In this document: in pieces, positions 1 through 10,454 of the stretch
Numbering within the stretch: position 1 is the stretch's first letter
Layout of the letters: each line of letters opens with the position of its first letter
Source: Dermatophilaceae bacterium Soc4.6
Lineage (GTDB): Bacteria > Actinomycetota > Actinomycetes > Actinomycetales > Dermatophilaceae
Length of the DNA stretch: 64,000 nucleotides
Assembly: GCA_039889245.1 (NCBI GenBank)
Contig: JAZGVH010000002.1
Coordinates: 3,038,001-3,102,000 of the forward strand
Reading direction: 5' to 3'
Made by a program: the position numbers and the translations under genes
The notes under the pieces: generated by a model
The model's database searches: none
What the model saw: the letters and a program-made list of their open reading frames with translations, nothing else
Told to the model about the DNA's origin: nothing

Positions 1-1
1 G

Positions 2-463
2 GCGGGCACCGGGTTCGCGGCGGTCGGCGCCTGGGTGCGCCAGCAGGTGCAGCGTCTCGGCGTCGACGTGGCCGGGGTGCAGCTGCTCGATGCCAGCGGC
101 CTCTCTCGCAGCAGCCGGGTCCCCGTGCGGGCGATCGGCGACGTGCTCGGGCTCGCGGCCGCGAGGACCGGCCCACCGAGCCTGCGGGCCACGATCGCCG
201 ACCTGGCGGTCGCGGGGCTCGACGGCACGCTGTCGGGCCGCTTCGACGACGCGACGACCGCGGCCGCGCGGGGGGTCGTGCGCGCCAAGACGGGCACGCT
301 GACCGGTGTCAGCGGCCTCGCCGGCACGGTGACCACGCCCGACGGGCGGGTGCTGGTCTTCGCACTCGTGGCCAACGAGGTGCCGGCGACGACGGGAACG
401 CCGGGAGCACGGCGGGCGTTGGACGGGTTCGTGACGGTGCTCGCCCGGTGTGGGTGCCGGTGA
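2..463 (+). CDS. dacB: D-alanyl-D-alanine carboxypeptidase/endopeptidase (PBP4, S13 family), 3' part only
   Basis: Open from the left edge in frame 2, so only the last ~153 residues are present. The KTG box typical of penicillin-binding proteins is visible (RAKTGTLTGVSGLAG), as is the SGLSR stretch that lies between the second and third active-site motifs in S13 enzymes. The SxxK nucleophile motif must lie upstream of the window. The family trims peptidoglycan cross-links outside the membrane. The gene is followed after a short gap by the DUF2342 gene and tilS, the usual actinobacterial order, which supports the call. The symbol is given by family and order only. Confidence 0.8.
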   Translation, partial: AGTGFAAVGAWVRQQVQRLGVDVAGVQLLDASGLSRSSRVPVRAIGDVLGLAAARTGPPSLRATIADLAVAGLDGTLSGRFDDATTAAARGVVRAKTGTLTGVSGLAGTVTTPDGRVLVFALVANEVPATTGTPGARRALDGFVTVLARCGCR

Positions 464-479
464 GGAGGGTGGGACGCCC

Positions 480-1643
480 ATGAGCGCGCAGCGCGACATC
501 AGGATCGTGCAGGACAGCAGGCGCGACAGCACCTCGCCCTACGTCGACTGGGAGTTCGCGAAGGCGACCGGCCGGCGGTTGTCGGGCGCGGGCCCGAAGG
601 TCAGCCGGGGCGAGGCCGCCGAGGTGGTCGCCTCGCTGCGCGAGGTCGCGACGGCCGCCCGCGAGCCGATCGCCGCGACCTCCCTGCTGGTCAGCCCCGG
701 CGACGCCCCCGAGGCCGTTGTCGTCGACCGGCCGGGCTGGATCGACGCCAACGTCGAGTCGATGCGCGCGCTCATGGTGCCCGTCATCGAGAAGATCACC
801 GCTGGCAGCCGCGACCGCGCAGGCTCGCGCGCCCAGCCCGGCGCCCTCACCGCGGTCGGCGGCAAGGTCACCGGCGGCGAGGCCGGAGCCCTCATGGCAT
901 TCATGTCGGGCAAGGTCCTCGGGCAGTACGACCTCGCGCCCGAGGGGGTCCCGCGCCTGATGCTGGTGGCCCCGAACCTCGTCCAGGTCGAGCGCGAGCT
1001 CGGCGTCCACCCTCACGACTTCCGCCTCTGGGTGGCCATGCACGAGGAGACCCACCGGGTGCAGTTCACCGCCGTACCCTGGCTGCGCGAGCACCTCATC
1101 GACAGCTCCCGCACCCTCACCACCGACCTCGCGCCGACCCCCGACGAGCTGAGCGCCCGTCTCCAGGGCCTCGCGCAGCGGCTGCCGGAGGCCTTCCGCA
1201 CGGGCAGCCGCGGCCTCGCCGACGCCTTTCTCTCGCCGCAGCAGCGGGCCGAGGTCTCGCGCATCACCGCCGTGATGTCCCTGCTCGAGGGTCACGCCGA
1301 CGTGATGATGGACGAGGTCGGCCCGCAGGTCATCCCCACGGTCGCCCAGATCCGCGAGCGCTTCCAGGGGCGCCGCAACGGCGTCTCCGGATTCGACCGG
1401 GTGCTGCGCCGCCTGCTCGGGATGGAGGCCAAGATGCGGCAGTACCGCGACGGCGCGGTCTTCGTGCGCGCGGTCGTCGCCGACGTCGGTCTCGAGGGCT
1501 TCAACGCCGTGTGGGGATCGCCGCAGACCCTGCCGACCGCCGCCGAGATCGAGACCCCCCGCCGGTGGGTCGAGCGGGTGCACGGCGGGACGCGCGCCGG
1601 GGTAGACCCCGGTGCCCCGGCGGCACCGGAGGCCGGGGCGTGA
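480..1643 (+). CDS. Zinc-dependent metalloprotease-like protein (DUF2342)
   Basis: 387 residues. An HExxH zinc motif (HEETH, residues 188-192) is followed ~75 residues later by EGHADVMMDE, the pattern of the actinobacterial DUF2342 family, sometimes labelled F420-biosynthesis-associated; its substrate is not established. ATG 480 is chosen over an upstream in-frame GTG at 450 because GAGGAGGG lies just before it and 450 falls inside the preceding gene. The stop overlaps the tilS GTG (GTGA), so the two genes are probably translationally coupled. No signal peptide is visible, so it is probably cytosolic. Confidence 0.85.
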   Translation: MSAQRDIRIVQDSRRDSTSPYVDWEFAKATGRRLSGAGPKVSRGEAAEVVASLREVATAAREPIAATSLLVSPGDAPEAVVVDRPGWIDANVESMRALMVPVIEKITAGSRDRAGSRAQPGALTAVGGKVTGGEAGALMAFMSGKVLGQYDLAPEGVPRLMLVAPNLVQVERELGVHPHDFRLWVAMHEETHRVQFTAVPWLREHLIDSSRTLTTDLAPTPDELSARLQGLAQRLPEAFRTGSRGLADAFLSPQQRAEVSRITAVMSLLEGHADVMMDEVGPQVIPTVAQIRERFQGRRNGVSGFDRVLRRLLGMEAKMRQYRDGAVFVRAVVADVGLEGFNAVWGSPQTLPTAAEIETPRRWVERVHGGTRAGVDPGAPAAPEAGA

Positions 1644-2623
1644 GCGGGCCCGCGCCCGCCGTCGCCGCGACCCGGGTGGCCGTCCGCTCCGAGCTGTCCC
1701 TGCTCCCCGCGGGCTCCACCGTGCTCGTCGGCTGCAGCGGGGGGCCCGACTCCCTCGCGCTCGCGGCCGCGGTCGCGTTCGAGGCCGACCGTGCGGGGCT
1801 GACAGCCGTGGGTGTCGTCGTCGACCACGGTCTGCAGCCCGGGTCGTCCCGGGTGGCGCAGACGGCTGCCGCTCACTGCCGCGAGCTGGGTCTGGCGCAG
1901 GTCGAGGTCGTGCGCGTCGAGGTCGTGCCGGCCGCCGGCGGGCCCGAGGAGGCCGCCCGCCTCGCCCGGTTCGCCGCCCTCGACGAGGCCGCCGACCGCC
2001 ACGGCGCCGTCGCGATCCTGCTGGGCCACACCCGCGACGACCAGGCCGAGCAGGTGCTGCTCGGCCTCGCCCGCGGCTCGGGCTCCCGCTCCCTCTCCGG
2101 TATGCCGCGTCGTCGCGGCCTGCTCGTGCGTCCCTTCATCGGGGTGACGAGGGACGAGACGGAGGCGGCGTGCGCGGCCTACGGAGTCGAGCCGTGGCAG
2201 GACCCGCACAACGACGACACCAGCTTCACCCGGGTGCGCGCCCGGGCCCTGCTGCGCGAGCTCGAGCGCGAGCTCGGGCCCGGGGTGCGCGCAGCCCTCG
2301 CGCGCAGCGCCGAGATGATCCGCGAGGACGCCGACCACCTCGAGGACGAGGCCCGCTCGCTGCGCGAGGCCATCGGGCCGACGCCCTGGGCGGTGAGCAC
2401 GATGCTTGCCGTGCCGCGCGCCCTGCGCACGCGGCTGTGGCGGATCCTCGCGGTCGAGGCCGGCTCCGGTGCCGGCCAGCTGTCGTCCGCCCACGTCGAG
2501 TCGCTCGACGCGCTGCTCACCTGCTGGCACGGCCAGGGGCCGCTCCAGCTGCCGGGGCACGTGCGGGCCTCCCGGTCGGGAGACCTGGTCAGGATCGTGG
2601 CCCTCGAGCCCGCGGCCTCGTAG
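1640..2623 (+). CDS. tilS: tRNA(Ile)-lysidine synthase
   Basis: 327 residues. The ATP-pyrophosphatase P-loop SGGPDS is at residues 33-38 and DHGLQPGSS follows. TilS ligates lysine to C34 of the CAU-anticodon tRNA-Ile so that it reads AUA. The protein has the short actinobacterial form, with a brief C-terminal region instead of the full enterobacterial C-terminal domain. GTG 1640 is the start because it overlaps the upstream TGA and places the P-loop at the usual distance from the N terminus; a longer in-frame extension back to 1511 would be buried in the previous gene. hpt follows, the standard tilS-hpt-ftsH order. Confidence 0.93.
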   Translation: MSGPAPAVAATRVAVRSELSLLPAGSTVLVGCSGGPDSLALAAAVAFEADRAGLTAVGVVVDHGLQPGSSRVAQTAAAHCRELGLAQVEVVRVEVVPAAGGPEEAARLARFAALDEAADRHGAVAILLGHTRDDQAEQVLLGLARGSGSRSLSGMPRRRGLLVRPFIGVTRDETEAACAAYGVEPWQDPHNDDTSFTRVRARALLRELERELGPGVRAALARSAEMIREDADHLEDEARSLREAIGPTPWAVSTMLAVPRALRTRLWRILAVEAGSGAGQLSSAHVESLDALLTCWHGQGPLQLPGHVRASRSGDLVRIVALEPAAS

Positions 2624-2731
2624 CCGGCCGGTCAGACCGCCCCGGGGCGACGGGTGTCCGCGCGGTCCGGTTGAATGAGGACGCACCCCACCTGGATTTC
2701 ACCTGCTTGATCTTGACGACGAGGAGTCGCC

Positions 2732-3283
<552 letters not shown>

Positions 3284-3446
3284 CCCCCTCGTGGCGCACG
3301 CCTGACGACGCGTGACCCTCGCCTCACGGGCCGAGCGGGCCTTTCGGGGCCAGAGCCGGAACACCGGGTGACTGCGCGTCGTTCACCTGCGAGAATGTGA
3401 TATCCAGCAGCATCGAGCGGAAGGTCGGGGCGGGACCCCGGACTAC

Positions 3447-5600
3447 ATGGACTTCAAGCGCATCGTTCGCCCCCCCTTCGTGGTGATCATCCTCTTGGTG
3501 ATCGCCGTGGTCGTCGCCCTCAACCTCGCGGGCGGCGACGGCTACAAGCGCATCGACACCTCGAAGGCCTTGACGCTCATCAGCGAGGGCAAGGTCGCCT
3601 CGGCGACGCTGCTCAACAACGAGCGGGTCGAGCTGACCCTCACGGCGCCCTACACCGACGCCGACGTCAAGGACGCGACCCAGGTCTACGCCTACTACGT
3701 CGACGCCCGCGGCACCGAGATCGTCGACGCCCTCAACAAGGTGGCACCCAAGAACGGCTTCACCGACCAGATCGACCAGCCCAGCTGGTTCGGCTCGCTG
3801 CTCTTCAGCATCGTGCCGATCCTGATCATCCTCGGCCTCTTCTGGTTCCTCATGGGCCAGATGCAGGGCGGTGGCAACCGGGTCATGCAGTTCGGCAAGT
3901 CGCGCGCCAAGCTGGCGAGCAAGGACAGCCCCAAGGTGACCTTCGCCGACGTCGCCGGCTGCGACGAGGCGGTCGAGGAGCTGCACGAGATCAAGGAGTT
4001 CCTCCAGGAGCCGGCGAAGTTCCTCGCCGTGGGCGCCAAGATCCCCAAGGGCGTCCTGCTCTACGGCCAGCCGGGCACCGGTAAGACGCTGCTGGCCCGC
4101 GCGGTCGCCGGCGAGGCCGGAGTGCCGTTCTACTCCATCTCCGGCTCCGACTTCGTCGAGATGTTCGTCGGTGTCGGTGCGTCACGCGTGCGCGACCTCT
4201 TCGAGCAGGCCAAGGCCAACGCCCCCGCCATCGTCTTCGTCGACGAGATCGACGCCGTCGGTCGCCACCGCGGCGCGGGCATGGGGGGTGGGCACGACGA
4301 GCGCGAGCAGACCCTCAACCAGCTGCTGGTCGAGATGGACGGCTTCGACGTCAAGACCAACGTCATCCTCATCGCGGCGACCAACCGCCCCGACATCCTC
4401 GATCCCGCCCTGCTGCGTCCTGGTCGCTTCGACCGGCAGATCGCCGTCGAGGCGCCCGACATGCTCGGCCGCCACCGCATCCTCGAGGTGCACTCGCAGG
4501 GCAAGCCGATGGCCCCCGACGTCGACCTGCTGGCCGTGGCTCGTCGCACGCCCGGCTTCACCGGTGCCGACCTCGCCAACGTGCTCAACGAGGCGGCGCT
4601 CCTCACGGCTCGCAGCAGCCGCAAGATCATCGACGACGCGTCGCTCGACGAGGCCATCGACCGGGTGATCGCCGGGCCGCAGAAGCGCACGCGCATCATG
4701 TCGGCCAAGGAGCGCAAGATCACCGCCTACCACGAGGGTGGGCACGCCCTCGTCGCGGCCGCGATGAACCACACCGACCCGGTCACCAAGGTGACCATCC
4801 TGCCTCGCGGCCGCGCGCTGGGCTACACGATGGTGATGCCGCAGGACGACAAGTACTCCACCACCCGCAACGAGATCCTCGACCAGCTCGCCTACGCCCT
4901 CGGTGGCCGGGTGGCCGAGGAGATGGTCTTCCACGACCCGACGACGGGTGCGGCCAACGACATCGAGAAGGCCACGGCGATGGCCCGCAAGATGGTCACG
5001 GAGTACGGCATGTCCGAGCGGGTCGGTGCCATCAAGCTCGGTGCGGGCTCCGGTGAGGTCTTCCTCGGCCGCGACATGGGTCACCAGCGCGACTACTCCG
5101 AGGAGATCGCCGGCATCGTCGACGAGGAGGTGCGCAAGCTCATCGAGAACGCCCACGACGAGGCCTGGCACGTCATCAACGACAACCGCGACGTGCTCGA
5201 CAAGCTGGTGCTCGACCTGTTGGAGAAGGAGACGCTCAACGCCAAGGAGCTGGCCGCGATCTTCACCCAGCTGACCAAGCGCCCGCTGCGTCCGACCTGG
5301 CTCTCGAGCGAGTCCCGGCTGCTCAGCGACCGCCCACCGGTGCTGACGCCGGCCGAGCAGGCCGCCCACGGGTCGCTGAACGGCAGCGTGTCCTTCGCCA
5401 AGGAGGCCGTGCTCAGCGGAGCCGGGTCCCGCAACGGCTACGGCCAGGTCCCGCAGGCGGCGGGCAACGACCCCGACATGGGTCGCCGCATCGATGCGGC
5501 CGCCAACGCCGGGGCCCACCCCCTCGCCGAGGAGGAGCCGCGCACGCAGGTCATCGAGGTGCCTGACGGCGGTCAGGTCGACCCGTCCGAGGGTCGCTGA
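3447..5600 (+). CDS. ftsH: ATP-dependent membrane zinc metalloprotease FtsH
   Basis: 717 residues. Two transmembrane segments (about 10-28 and 115-137) flank an extracytoplasmic loop. They are followed by the AAA+ module with Walker A GQPGTGKT (207-214), Walker [11 protein letters not shown], pore motif FVGVG and SRH, and by the M41 protease domain with HEGGH (429-433). FtsH degrades misassembled membrane and some cytosolic proteins as a hexamer. The second Walker A residue, almost always Pro, is Gln here (codon CAG). A ~100-residue low-complexity tail follows the protease domain. The start at ATG 3447 puts the first membrane helix at the N terminus. Confidence 0.97.
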   Translation: MDFKRIVRPPFVVIILLVIAVVVALNLAGGDGYKRIDTSKALTLISEGKVASATLLNNERVELTLTAPYTDADVKDATQVYAYYVDARGTEIVDALNKVAPKNGFTDQIDQPSWFGSLLFSIVPILIILGLFWFLMGQMQGGGNRVMQFGKSRAKLASKDSPKVTFADVAGCDEAVEELHEIKEFLQEPAKFLAVGAKIPKGVLLYGQPGTGKTLLARAVAGEAGVPFYSISGSDFVEMFVGVGASRVRDLFEQAKANAPAIVFVDEIDAVGRHRGAGMGGGHDEREQTLNQLLVEMDGFDVKTNVILIAATNRPDILDPALLRPGRFDRQIAVEAPDMLGRHRILEVHSQGKPMAPDVDLLAVARRTPGFTGADLANVLNEAALLTARSSRKIIDDASLDEAIDRVIAGPQKRTRIMSAKERKITAYHEGGHALVAAAMNHTDPVTKVTILPRGRALGYTMVMPQDDKYSTTRNEILDQLAYALGGRVAEEMVFHDPTTGAANDIEKATAMARKMVTEYGMSERVGAIKLGAGSGEVFLGRDMGHQRDYSEEIAGIVDEEVRKLIENAHDEAWHVINDNRDVLDKLVLDLLEKETLNAKELAAIFTQLTKRPLRPTWLSSESRLLSDRPPVLTPAEQAAHGSLNGSVSFAKEAVLSGAGSRNGYGQVPQAAGNDPDMGRRIDAAANAGAHPLAEEEPRTQVIEVPDGGQVDPSEGR

Positions 5601-5607
5601 CCCGGTC

Positions 5608-6180
5608 GTGCCGGTCGACCTCGACCGCGCCGCGGCGGCGGTCCGTGAGCTGCTGATCGCGGTCGGGGAGGACCCCGACCGCGAGGGTCTGCTCGAGACG
5701 CCCGTTCGGGTCGCCCGGGCCTGCGCCGAGACCTTCGCCGGGCTCGACCAGAGCCCGGCGCAGGTGCTCGGCACGACCTTCGCCATCGACCACCAGGAGC
5801 TGGTGATCGTGCGTGACATCGAGCTCTACAGCACGTGCGAGCACCACCTCGTGCCCTTTCACGGGGTCGCCCACGTCGGCTACATCCCCGCGCGGGACGG
5901 TCGGGTGACGGGCCTGTCGAAGATCGCCCGGCTGGTCGACGTCTTCGCGCGCCGACCGCAGGTGCAGGAGCGGCTGACCACCCAGGTGGCCGACGCCCTC
6001 GTCGAGCACCTCGACGTGCAGGGCGTCATCGTCGTGATCGAGTGCGAGCACCTGTGCATGTCGATGCGGGGGGTGCGAAAGCCGGGGTCCCGCACGATCA
6101 CCTCCGCCGTCCGCGGTCAGCTCCGAGACGCCACCACCCGCGCCGAGGCGATGTCGCTGCTGCGCGGGGGTCGGCCCTGA
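5608..6180 (+). CDS. folE: GTP cyclohydrolase I
   Basis: 190 residues. The zinc site CEHH and the C-terminal [16 protein letters not shown] block are diagnostic. FolE converts GTP to 7,8-dihydroneopterin triphosphate, the first step of folate synthesis. GTG 5608 is chosen because it lies just after the ftsH stop and gives the family length; the frame is open further upstream but that part overlaps ftsH. It begins the folate block, which continues with folP and folBK after one inserted membrane-protein gene. Confidence 0.95.
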   Translation: MPVDLDRAAAAVRELLIAVGEDPDREGLLETPVRVARACAETFAGLDQSPAQVLGTTFAIDHQELVIVRDIELYSTCEHHLVPFHGVAHVGYIPARDGRVTGLSKIARLVDVFARRPQVQERLTTQVADALVEHLDVQGVIVVIECEHLCMSMRGVRKPGSRTITSAVRGQLRDATTRAEAMSLLRGGRP

Positions 6181-6197
6181 GCGCTCGCCGCCCCACC

Positions 6198-7985
6198 GTG
6201 AAGGCCCGGACGACCAGCAGCGACTCCCCCGTGGGTGGGGGTGGCTCTGTCGGCGGCACCCCCGGGTCAGCCCCATCCGGCAGACCTGGCGGTTCCGTCG
6301 CGGCCCCCAGCCCGGCCGACCTGCGGGCCCGCGCCCCGCGCCTGCTCGGTCTCCTGACGTATGCCGTAGGGCTCCTCGACCTGCTTGGCGCGCTCGCGAG
6401 GGTGCAGCGTCCACGGCTCGCCGTGGCCGAGGTCCTGCCGGGGGTCGTGACCGTCTCGGTGGCCGCGTCGGTCCTCACCGGGGTCCTGCTGCTCGCGCTC
6501 GGGCACGGGCTGCGACGGCGCAAGCGACGAGCCTGGCGGGCGGTGGTGGGCCTGCTGGCCGTCAGCACCCTGGCCGCGCTGGTGCGCTTCAGCCCGCTGC
6601 ACGTCGTCGTGCCGCTGACCCTGCTGGTCGTGCTGCTGGTGCGCCGTGACGACTTCCGCGCCGCCAGCGACCCGCAGAGCCGGTGGCGTGCGGTCAGGGT
6701 GGCCCTGACCCTGGTGGTCGTCGACCTCGTCGTCGGTCTCGGGCTGGTCTACGCGGCGTCGCGCGGCGAGGTCGGCGGGGCTCCGACGCTCCTCGACGCA
6801 CTCGGTGAGTCCCTCTTCGGTCTCATCGGTCTCGACGGCCCCCTCACCTTCCGGGACGACCGCACGGGCGACCTGGTCGGGACCGCCCTGGCGGCCCTGG
6901 GCCTGCTCACGCTGGCGGCGACGGCCTCCGTCGTCCTGCGTGCGTCCGAGCCACGCGGTGAGCTGAGCCCCACCGACGAGGGGCGGATGCGGCCCCTGCT
7001 CGCGACCGACGGTGACTCGCTCGGCTACTTCGCGCTGCGCGCCGACAAGAGTCTGGTCTGGTCACCGTCCGGGCGGGCGGCCATCGCCTACCGCGTGGTC
7101 GGCGGGGTGATGCTGGCCAGTGGTGACCCGGTCGGCCCGCGGGACGCGTGGCCCGAGGTCATGGCGGCCTTCGCCGCGCGTGCGGCTGAGCACGCGTGGA
7201 CCGTGGCGGTCCTGGGCTGCTCCGAGGACGCCGGCGAGGTGTGGGCCCGCGAGACGGGCCTGGCCGCCCTCGAGCTGGGGGACGAGGCGGTGCTCCATAC
7301 CGGCGACTTCAGCCTCGACGGGCGGGCCATGCGCAACGTGCGCCAGATGGTGTCGCGCATCAGGCGGAAGGGCTATGGGACCCAGGTCCACCGGGTGCGC
7401 GACCTCGACGACGACCTGCGGGCGACGGTGCTGGCCGACGCCGCGGCCTGGCGCGAGAGCGAGACCGAGCGCGGCTTCAGCATGGCTCTCGGGCGCGTCG
7501 CCGACCCCCGGGACCCCGACGCGGTGCTCGTGACGGCGTGGGAAGGTGGTCGGGTGCGGGCGATGTTGCAGCTGGTGCCCTGGGGGCGGGACGGGCTGTC
7601 CCTCGACGTGATGAGGCGCGACGCCGACGCGGCGCCGGGAGTCAACGAGCTGATGATCGAGGCGGTCATGCAGCAGGCGGCGGCGCTCGGCGTGGGGCGG
7701 GTCTCGCTCAACTTCGCCGCCTTCCGCTCGGTCTTCGAGCGGGGCGAGCGGCTCGGCGCGGGGCCGCTGCTGCGGCTGCGCCGGTCGGCGCTCATCGTCG
7801 CCTCGCGGTGGTTCCAGATCGAGAGCCTCTACCGCTTCAACGCGAAGTTCCAGCCTGAGTGGATCAGCCGCTACCTGCTCTACCCGAGCGCGGCCGACCT
7901 GCCGCGGGTCTCGCTGGCCGTCCTCGAGGCCGAGGCCTTCCTCGTCTGGCCGACCTGGCGCCGGCTGCGGGAGGGACAGGCGTGA
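6198..7985 (+). CDS. Phosphatidylglycerol lysyltransferase-like membrane protein (DUF2156/MprF-like)
   Basis: 595 residues. The N-terminal half has about six hydrophobic segments after a Gly/Ser-rich start. The C-terminal half (from about residue 280) is a cytosolic DUF2156/LPG-synthase-type GNAT-fold domain (for example DGDSLGYFALRADKSLVWSP and FNAKFQPEWISRYL near the end). Members of the family move aminoacyl groups from tRNA to phosphatidylglycerol, but many actinobacterial homologues are untested. GTG 6198 is the first good start after folE; its stop overlaps the folP GTG. It interrupts the folE-folP order. Unlike mycobacterial LysX it is not fused to a lysyl-tRNA synthetase. Confidence 0.75.
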   Translation: MKARTTSSDSPVGGGGSVGGTPGSAPSGRPGGSVAAPSPADLRARAPRLLGLLTYAVGLLDLLGALARVQRPRLAVAEVLPGVVTVSVAASVLTGVLLLALGHGLRRRKRRAWRAVVGLLAVSTLAALVRFSPLHVVVPLTLLVVLLVRRDDFRAASDPQSRWRAVRVALTLVVVDLVVGLGLVYAASRGEVGGAPTLLDALGESLFGLIGLDGPLTFRDDRTGDLVGTALAALGLLTLAATASVVLRASEPRGELSPTDEGRMRPLLATDGDSLGYFALRADKSLVWSPSGRAAIAYRVVGGVMLASGDPVGPRDAWPEVMAAFAARAAEHAWTVAVLGCSEDAGEVWARETGLAALELGDEAVLHTGDFSLDGRAMRNVRQMVSRIRRKGYGTQVHRVRDLDDDLRATVLADAAAWRESETERGFSMALGRVADPRDPDAVLVTAWEGGRVRAMLQLVPWGRDGLSLDVMRRDADAAPGVNELMIEAVMQQAAALGVGRVSLNFAAFRSVFERGERLGAGPLLRLRRSALIVASRWFQIESLYRFNAKFQPEWISRYLLYPSAADLPRVSLAVLEAEAFLVWPTWRRLREGQA

Positions 7986-8854
7986 CCGCCGGCCACGTCA
8001 TCCACCCGCTGCCGTCGGTGCCCGGCCGCCCGGTCGTCATGGGCGTCGTCAACGTCACCCCTGACTCCTTCAGCGACGGCGGCGAGTGGTTCGAGACCGA
8101 CGCGGCGATCCGTCACGGCCGGGAGGTGCGCGCCGACGGAGCCGACGTCGTCGACGTCGGGGGGGAGTCCACCCGTCCCGGCGCCGAGCGCCCGTCGGTC
8201 GACGAGGAGCTGCGTCGCGTGATCCCGGTGGTGCGCACCCTGGCGTCCGAGGGCGCGTTCGTCTCCATCGACACCATGCGCGCCGAGGTGGCCGAGCAGG
8301 CGCTGGGCAACGGCGCCGCGATGGTCAACGACGTCAGCGGTGGCCTCGCCGACACCGAGATGGCACCGCTGGTCGCCAGCTGGGGCTGCCCGTTCGTCGC
8401 GATGCACTGGCGCGGCCACAGTGTCGACATGCAGGCGCGAGCCGCCTACGACGACGTCGTCTCCGACGTGTGCCACGAGCTGGCGCAGCGCCGGGATGCG
8501 TTGCTGGAGAGCGGCATCCGCCCGTCGCAGCTCGTCCTCGACCCGGGGCTCGGCTTCGCCAAGGACGCCGACCACAACTGGGCCCTCCTCGCGCACCTCG
8601 AGTCGCTGCTGGGCCTGGGCCACCCCGTCCTCTTCGGCGCCTCCCGCAAGACCTTCCTCGGGCGGGTGGGGGTGCTGCCGGGGGCACCGACCCGCCCACC
8701 GGCCGAGCGCGACGCCGCGACGGCCGCGACCAGCCTGCTGGCCGCGATGGCCGGCGTCTGGGGGGTGCGGGTGCACGACGTCCGGTCGACGCGCGACGCG
8801 CTGGCGGTGCTCGAGGCGACCACGGCCCATCGACGAGCAGGAGACCAGCCATGA
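7982..8854 (+). CDS. folP: Dihydropteroate synthase
   Basis: 290 residues. The family signatures MGVVNVTPDSFSDGG near the N terminus, GGESTRPGA, SIDTMRAEVA, NDVSGG and the C-terminal FGASRKTFLG are all present. FolP joins p-aminobenzoate to 6-hydroxymethyl-dihydropterin diphosphate and is the sulfonamide target. GTG 7982 overlaps the upstream TGA and the stop overlaps the folBK ATG (ATGA), so translation of the run is probably coupled. Confidence 0.96.
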   Translation: MTAGHVIHPLPSVPGRPVVMGVVNVTPDSFSDGGEWFETDAAIRHGREVRADGADVVDVGGESTRPGAERPSVDEELRRVIPVVRTLASEGAFVSIDTMRAEVAEQALGNGAAMVNDVSGGLADTEMAPLVASWGCPFVAMHWRGHSVDMQARAAYDDVVSDVCHELAQRRDALLESGIRPSQLVLDPGLGFAKDADHNWALLAHLESLLGLGHPVLFGASRKTFLGRVGVLPGAPTRPPAERDAATAATSLLAAMAGVWGVRVHDVRSTRDALAVLEATTAHRRAGDQP

Positions 8855-9780
8855 GCAGCGAACGACGAGCGGTGTCGGGCACCGACCGCATCCTCCTCGC
8901 GGGGGTCGAGGCGGTCGGTCACCACGGCGTGCTCGCCTTCGAGAGGGAGCAGGGCCAGCCCTTCGTCGTCGACGTCGTCCTCGAGCTCGACCTCGGCCCG
9001 GCGGGGCGCAGCGACGACCTCGGGCAGACGGTGTCGTATGCCGAGGTCGCCGACGACGTCGTGGCTCGCCTCACCGGGCCCCCCTTCGACCTGATCGAGC
9101 GCCTGGCCGAGGTGATCGCCGACGACGCGCTCGCGCGGCCGCTGGTCGACGCGGTCGAGGTCACCGTGCACAAGCCGCAGGCGCCGGTCGGGCAGCCGTT
9201 CACCGACGTCGCTGTGCACGTGCGCCGTGAGCGGGGAGTGCCGGTGGTCGTCGCGCTCGGAGCCAACCTCGGTGACGCCCGGGCCACGCTCGAGTCGGCG
9301 GTCACCCAGATCGCGGGGCTGCACGGGGTGCGGGTGAGCGCCGTGTCACCGCTGGTCGAGACCGATCCCGTCGGAGGGCCGGAGCAGCCGGTCTACCTCA
9401 ATGCCGTGCTGCTGGCCAACTCGACCCTGGAGCCGAGCAGGCTGCTCGAGGCACTGCAGGCGATCGAGGCGGCCCACGGGCGAACGCGTGAGATTCGTTG
9501 GGGCGCAAGGACCCTCGACCTCGACCTGATTCAGGTCGGCCGTCCTGGGTCGGGAGCCGAGGTGCGCCTCGACACGCCTGCGCTCAGCGTGCCCCATCCG
9601 CGTGCGCACGAACGTGCCTTCGTGCTCGTGCCGTGGGTAGCGGCCGACGGTGAGGCGGTGGCGCGTGACGGGGACGGCGGCATACGCCGGGTCGTCGACC
9701 TGTCGGCCGACCTGCGTGAGCCGGGAGCGGCCGACGACCCGAGCGTGCGCCCCGGCCCCTCGTGGAGCCCCACGTGGTGA
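8851..9780 (+). CDS. folBK: Bifunctional dihydroneopterin aldolase / 6-hydroxymethyl-dihydropterin pyrophosphokinase
   Basis: 309 residues, a fusion. Residues ~10-125 are FolB (GVEAVGHHGVLAFER, then YAEVADDVV and DLIERLAEVIA). Residues ~130-290 are FolK (VALGANLGD, RWGARTLDLDLI, SVPHPRAHERAFVLVPW). The two domains catalyse consecutive steps from dihydroneopterin to the diphosphate used by FolP, encoded directly upstream. The start ATG 8851 overlaps the folP stop. The C-terminal ~25 residues are low-complexity and overlap the start of the DUF3180 gene. Confidence 0.95.
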   Translation: MSSERRAVSGTDRILLAGVEAVGHHGVLAFEREQGQPFVVDVVLELDLGPAGRSDDLGQTVSYAEVADDVVARLTGPPFDLIERLAEVIADDALARPLVDAVEVTVHKPQAPVGQPFTDVAVHVRRERGVPVVVALGANLGDARATLESAVTQIAGLHGVRVSAVSPLVETDPVGGPEQPVYLNAVLLANSTLEPSRLLEALQAIEAAHGRTREIRWGARTLDLDLIQVGRPGSGAEVRLDTPALSVPHPRAHERAFVLVPWVAADGEAVARDGDGGIRRVVDLSADLREPGAADDPSVRPGPSWSPTW

Positions 9781-10256
9781 CCCCTCCTCACGGCGTGCGG
9801 CTGCGGCTGCTGCTGGCGGTCGCGATCGTCGTGGGCGTGGTGAGCTGGGTCGGGCTGGCGCTGTGGGCGATGGGCGGTCGCGCCCTGCCACCGGTGTCGT
9901 GGGCGGCCCTGCCGATCCTGCTCGCGGTGGCCATCGGCCTGGTGCTCGCGGGCCGACCGGTGCAGCGGCTGGTCGCCGGCACGGCGACCAGGCGCGTGCA
10001 CCCCCTGTATGCCGCCCGGGTCATCGCGCTCGCGCAGGCCGCGGCCCTCACGGGTGCGGTGGGTCTGGGCTGGTATGCCGCGCAGGTCGTGCGGCTGCTT
10101 CCCGACTCCGACATCCCCTCGCAGCAGCAGGACATCCTGCGACTGGTCTTCCTCGGCGTCGGCGCGGTGCTCGTCTCCGGGGCGGGGCTGCTGGTGCAAC
10201 GGTGGTGCCGGGTCGACGACGACCGGGGCGACCGGGGGTCTCCCGAGCGGGAGTGA
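9777..10256 (+). CDS. DUF3180 family membrane protein
   Basis: 159 residues with four predicted membrane helices (about 10-30, 40-58, 80-105 and 125-145) and a short charged tail. DUF3180 proteins sit after folK in many actinobacteria; their role is unknown. GTG 9777 overlaps the folBK TGA. Two further in-frame GTGs at 9762 and 9774 are possible starts. Last gene of the folate run. Confidence 0.85.
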   Translation: MTPPHGVRLRLLLAVAIVVGVVSWVGLALWAMGGRALPPVSWAALPILLAVAIGLVLAGRPVQRLVAGTATRRVHPLYAARVIALAQAAALTGAVGLGWYAAQVVRLLPDSDIPSQQQDILRLVFLGVGAVLVSGAGLLVQRWCRVDDDRGDRGSPERE

Positions 10257-10454
10257 CGTGAGCCTCCGTCCGGTCGTCCACGGCCGCACCTCCATCACCC
10301 ACCCCACACCACACGACATCGCCGCCTGACACCTGAGACACTTCACCACGAGGCGCTCTGCCTGGTCGGCATGGGCGACGACTGATCCGGGTATGGGCCT
10401 CTCACGCCGGCGGAGCGCCCGCCGCGAGCAGGTCAGACCAGTGGAGGTTCGATC

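Noticed and set aside
3284-3446. Hairpin-like GC-rich segments between hpt and ftsH as a terminator
   Set aside because: Pairing is short and imperfect, and the ftsH promoter in the same gap could not be located with confidence.
4182-5819. A 545-codon open frame opposite ftsH
   Set aside because: Antisense shadow of a well-identified gene.
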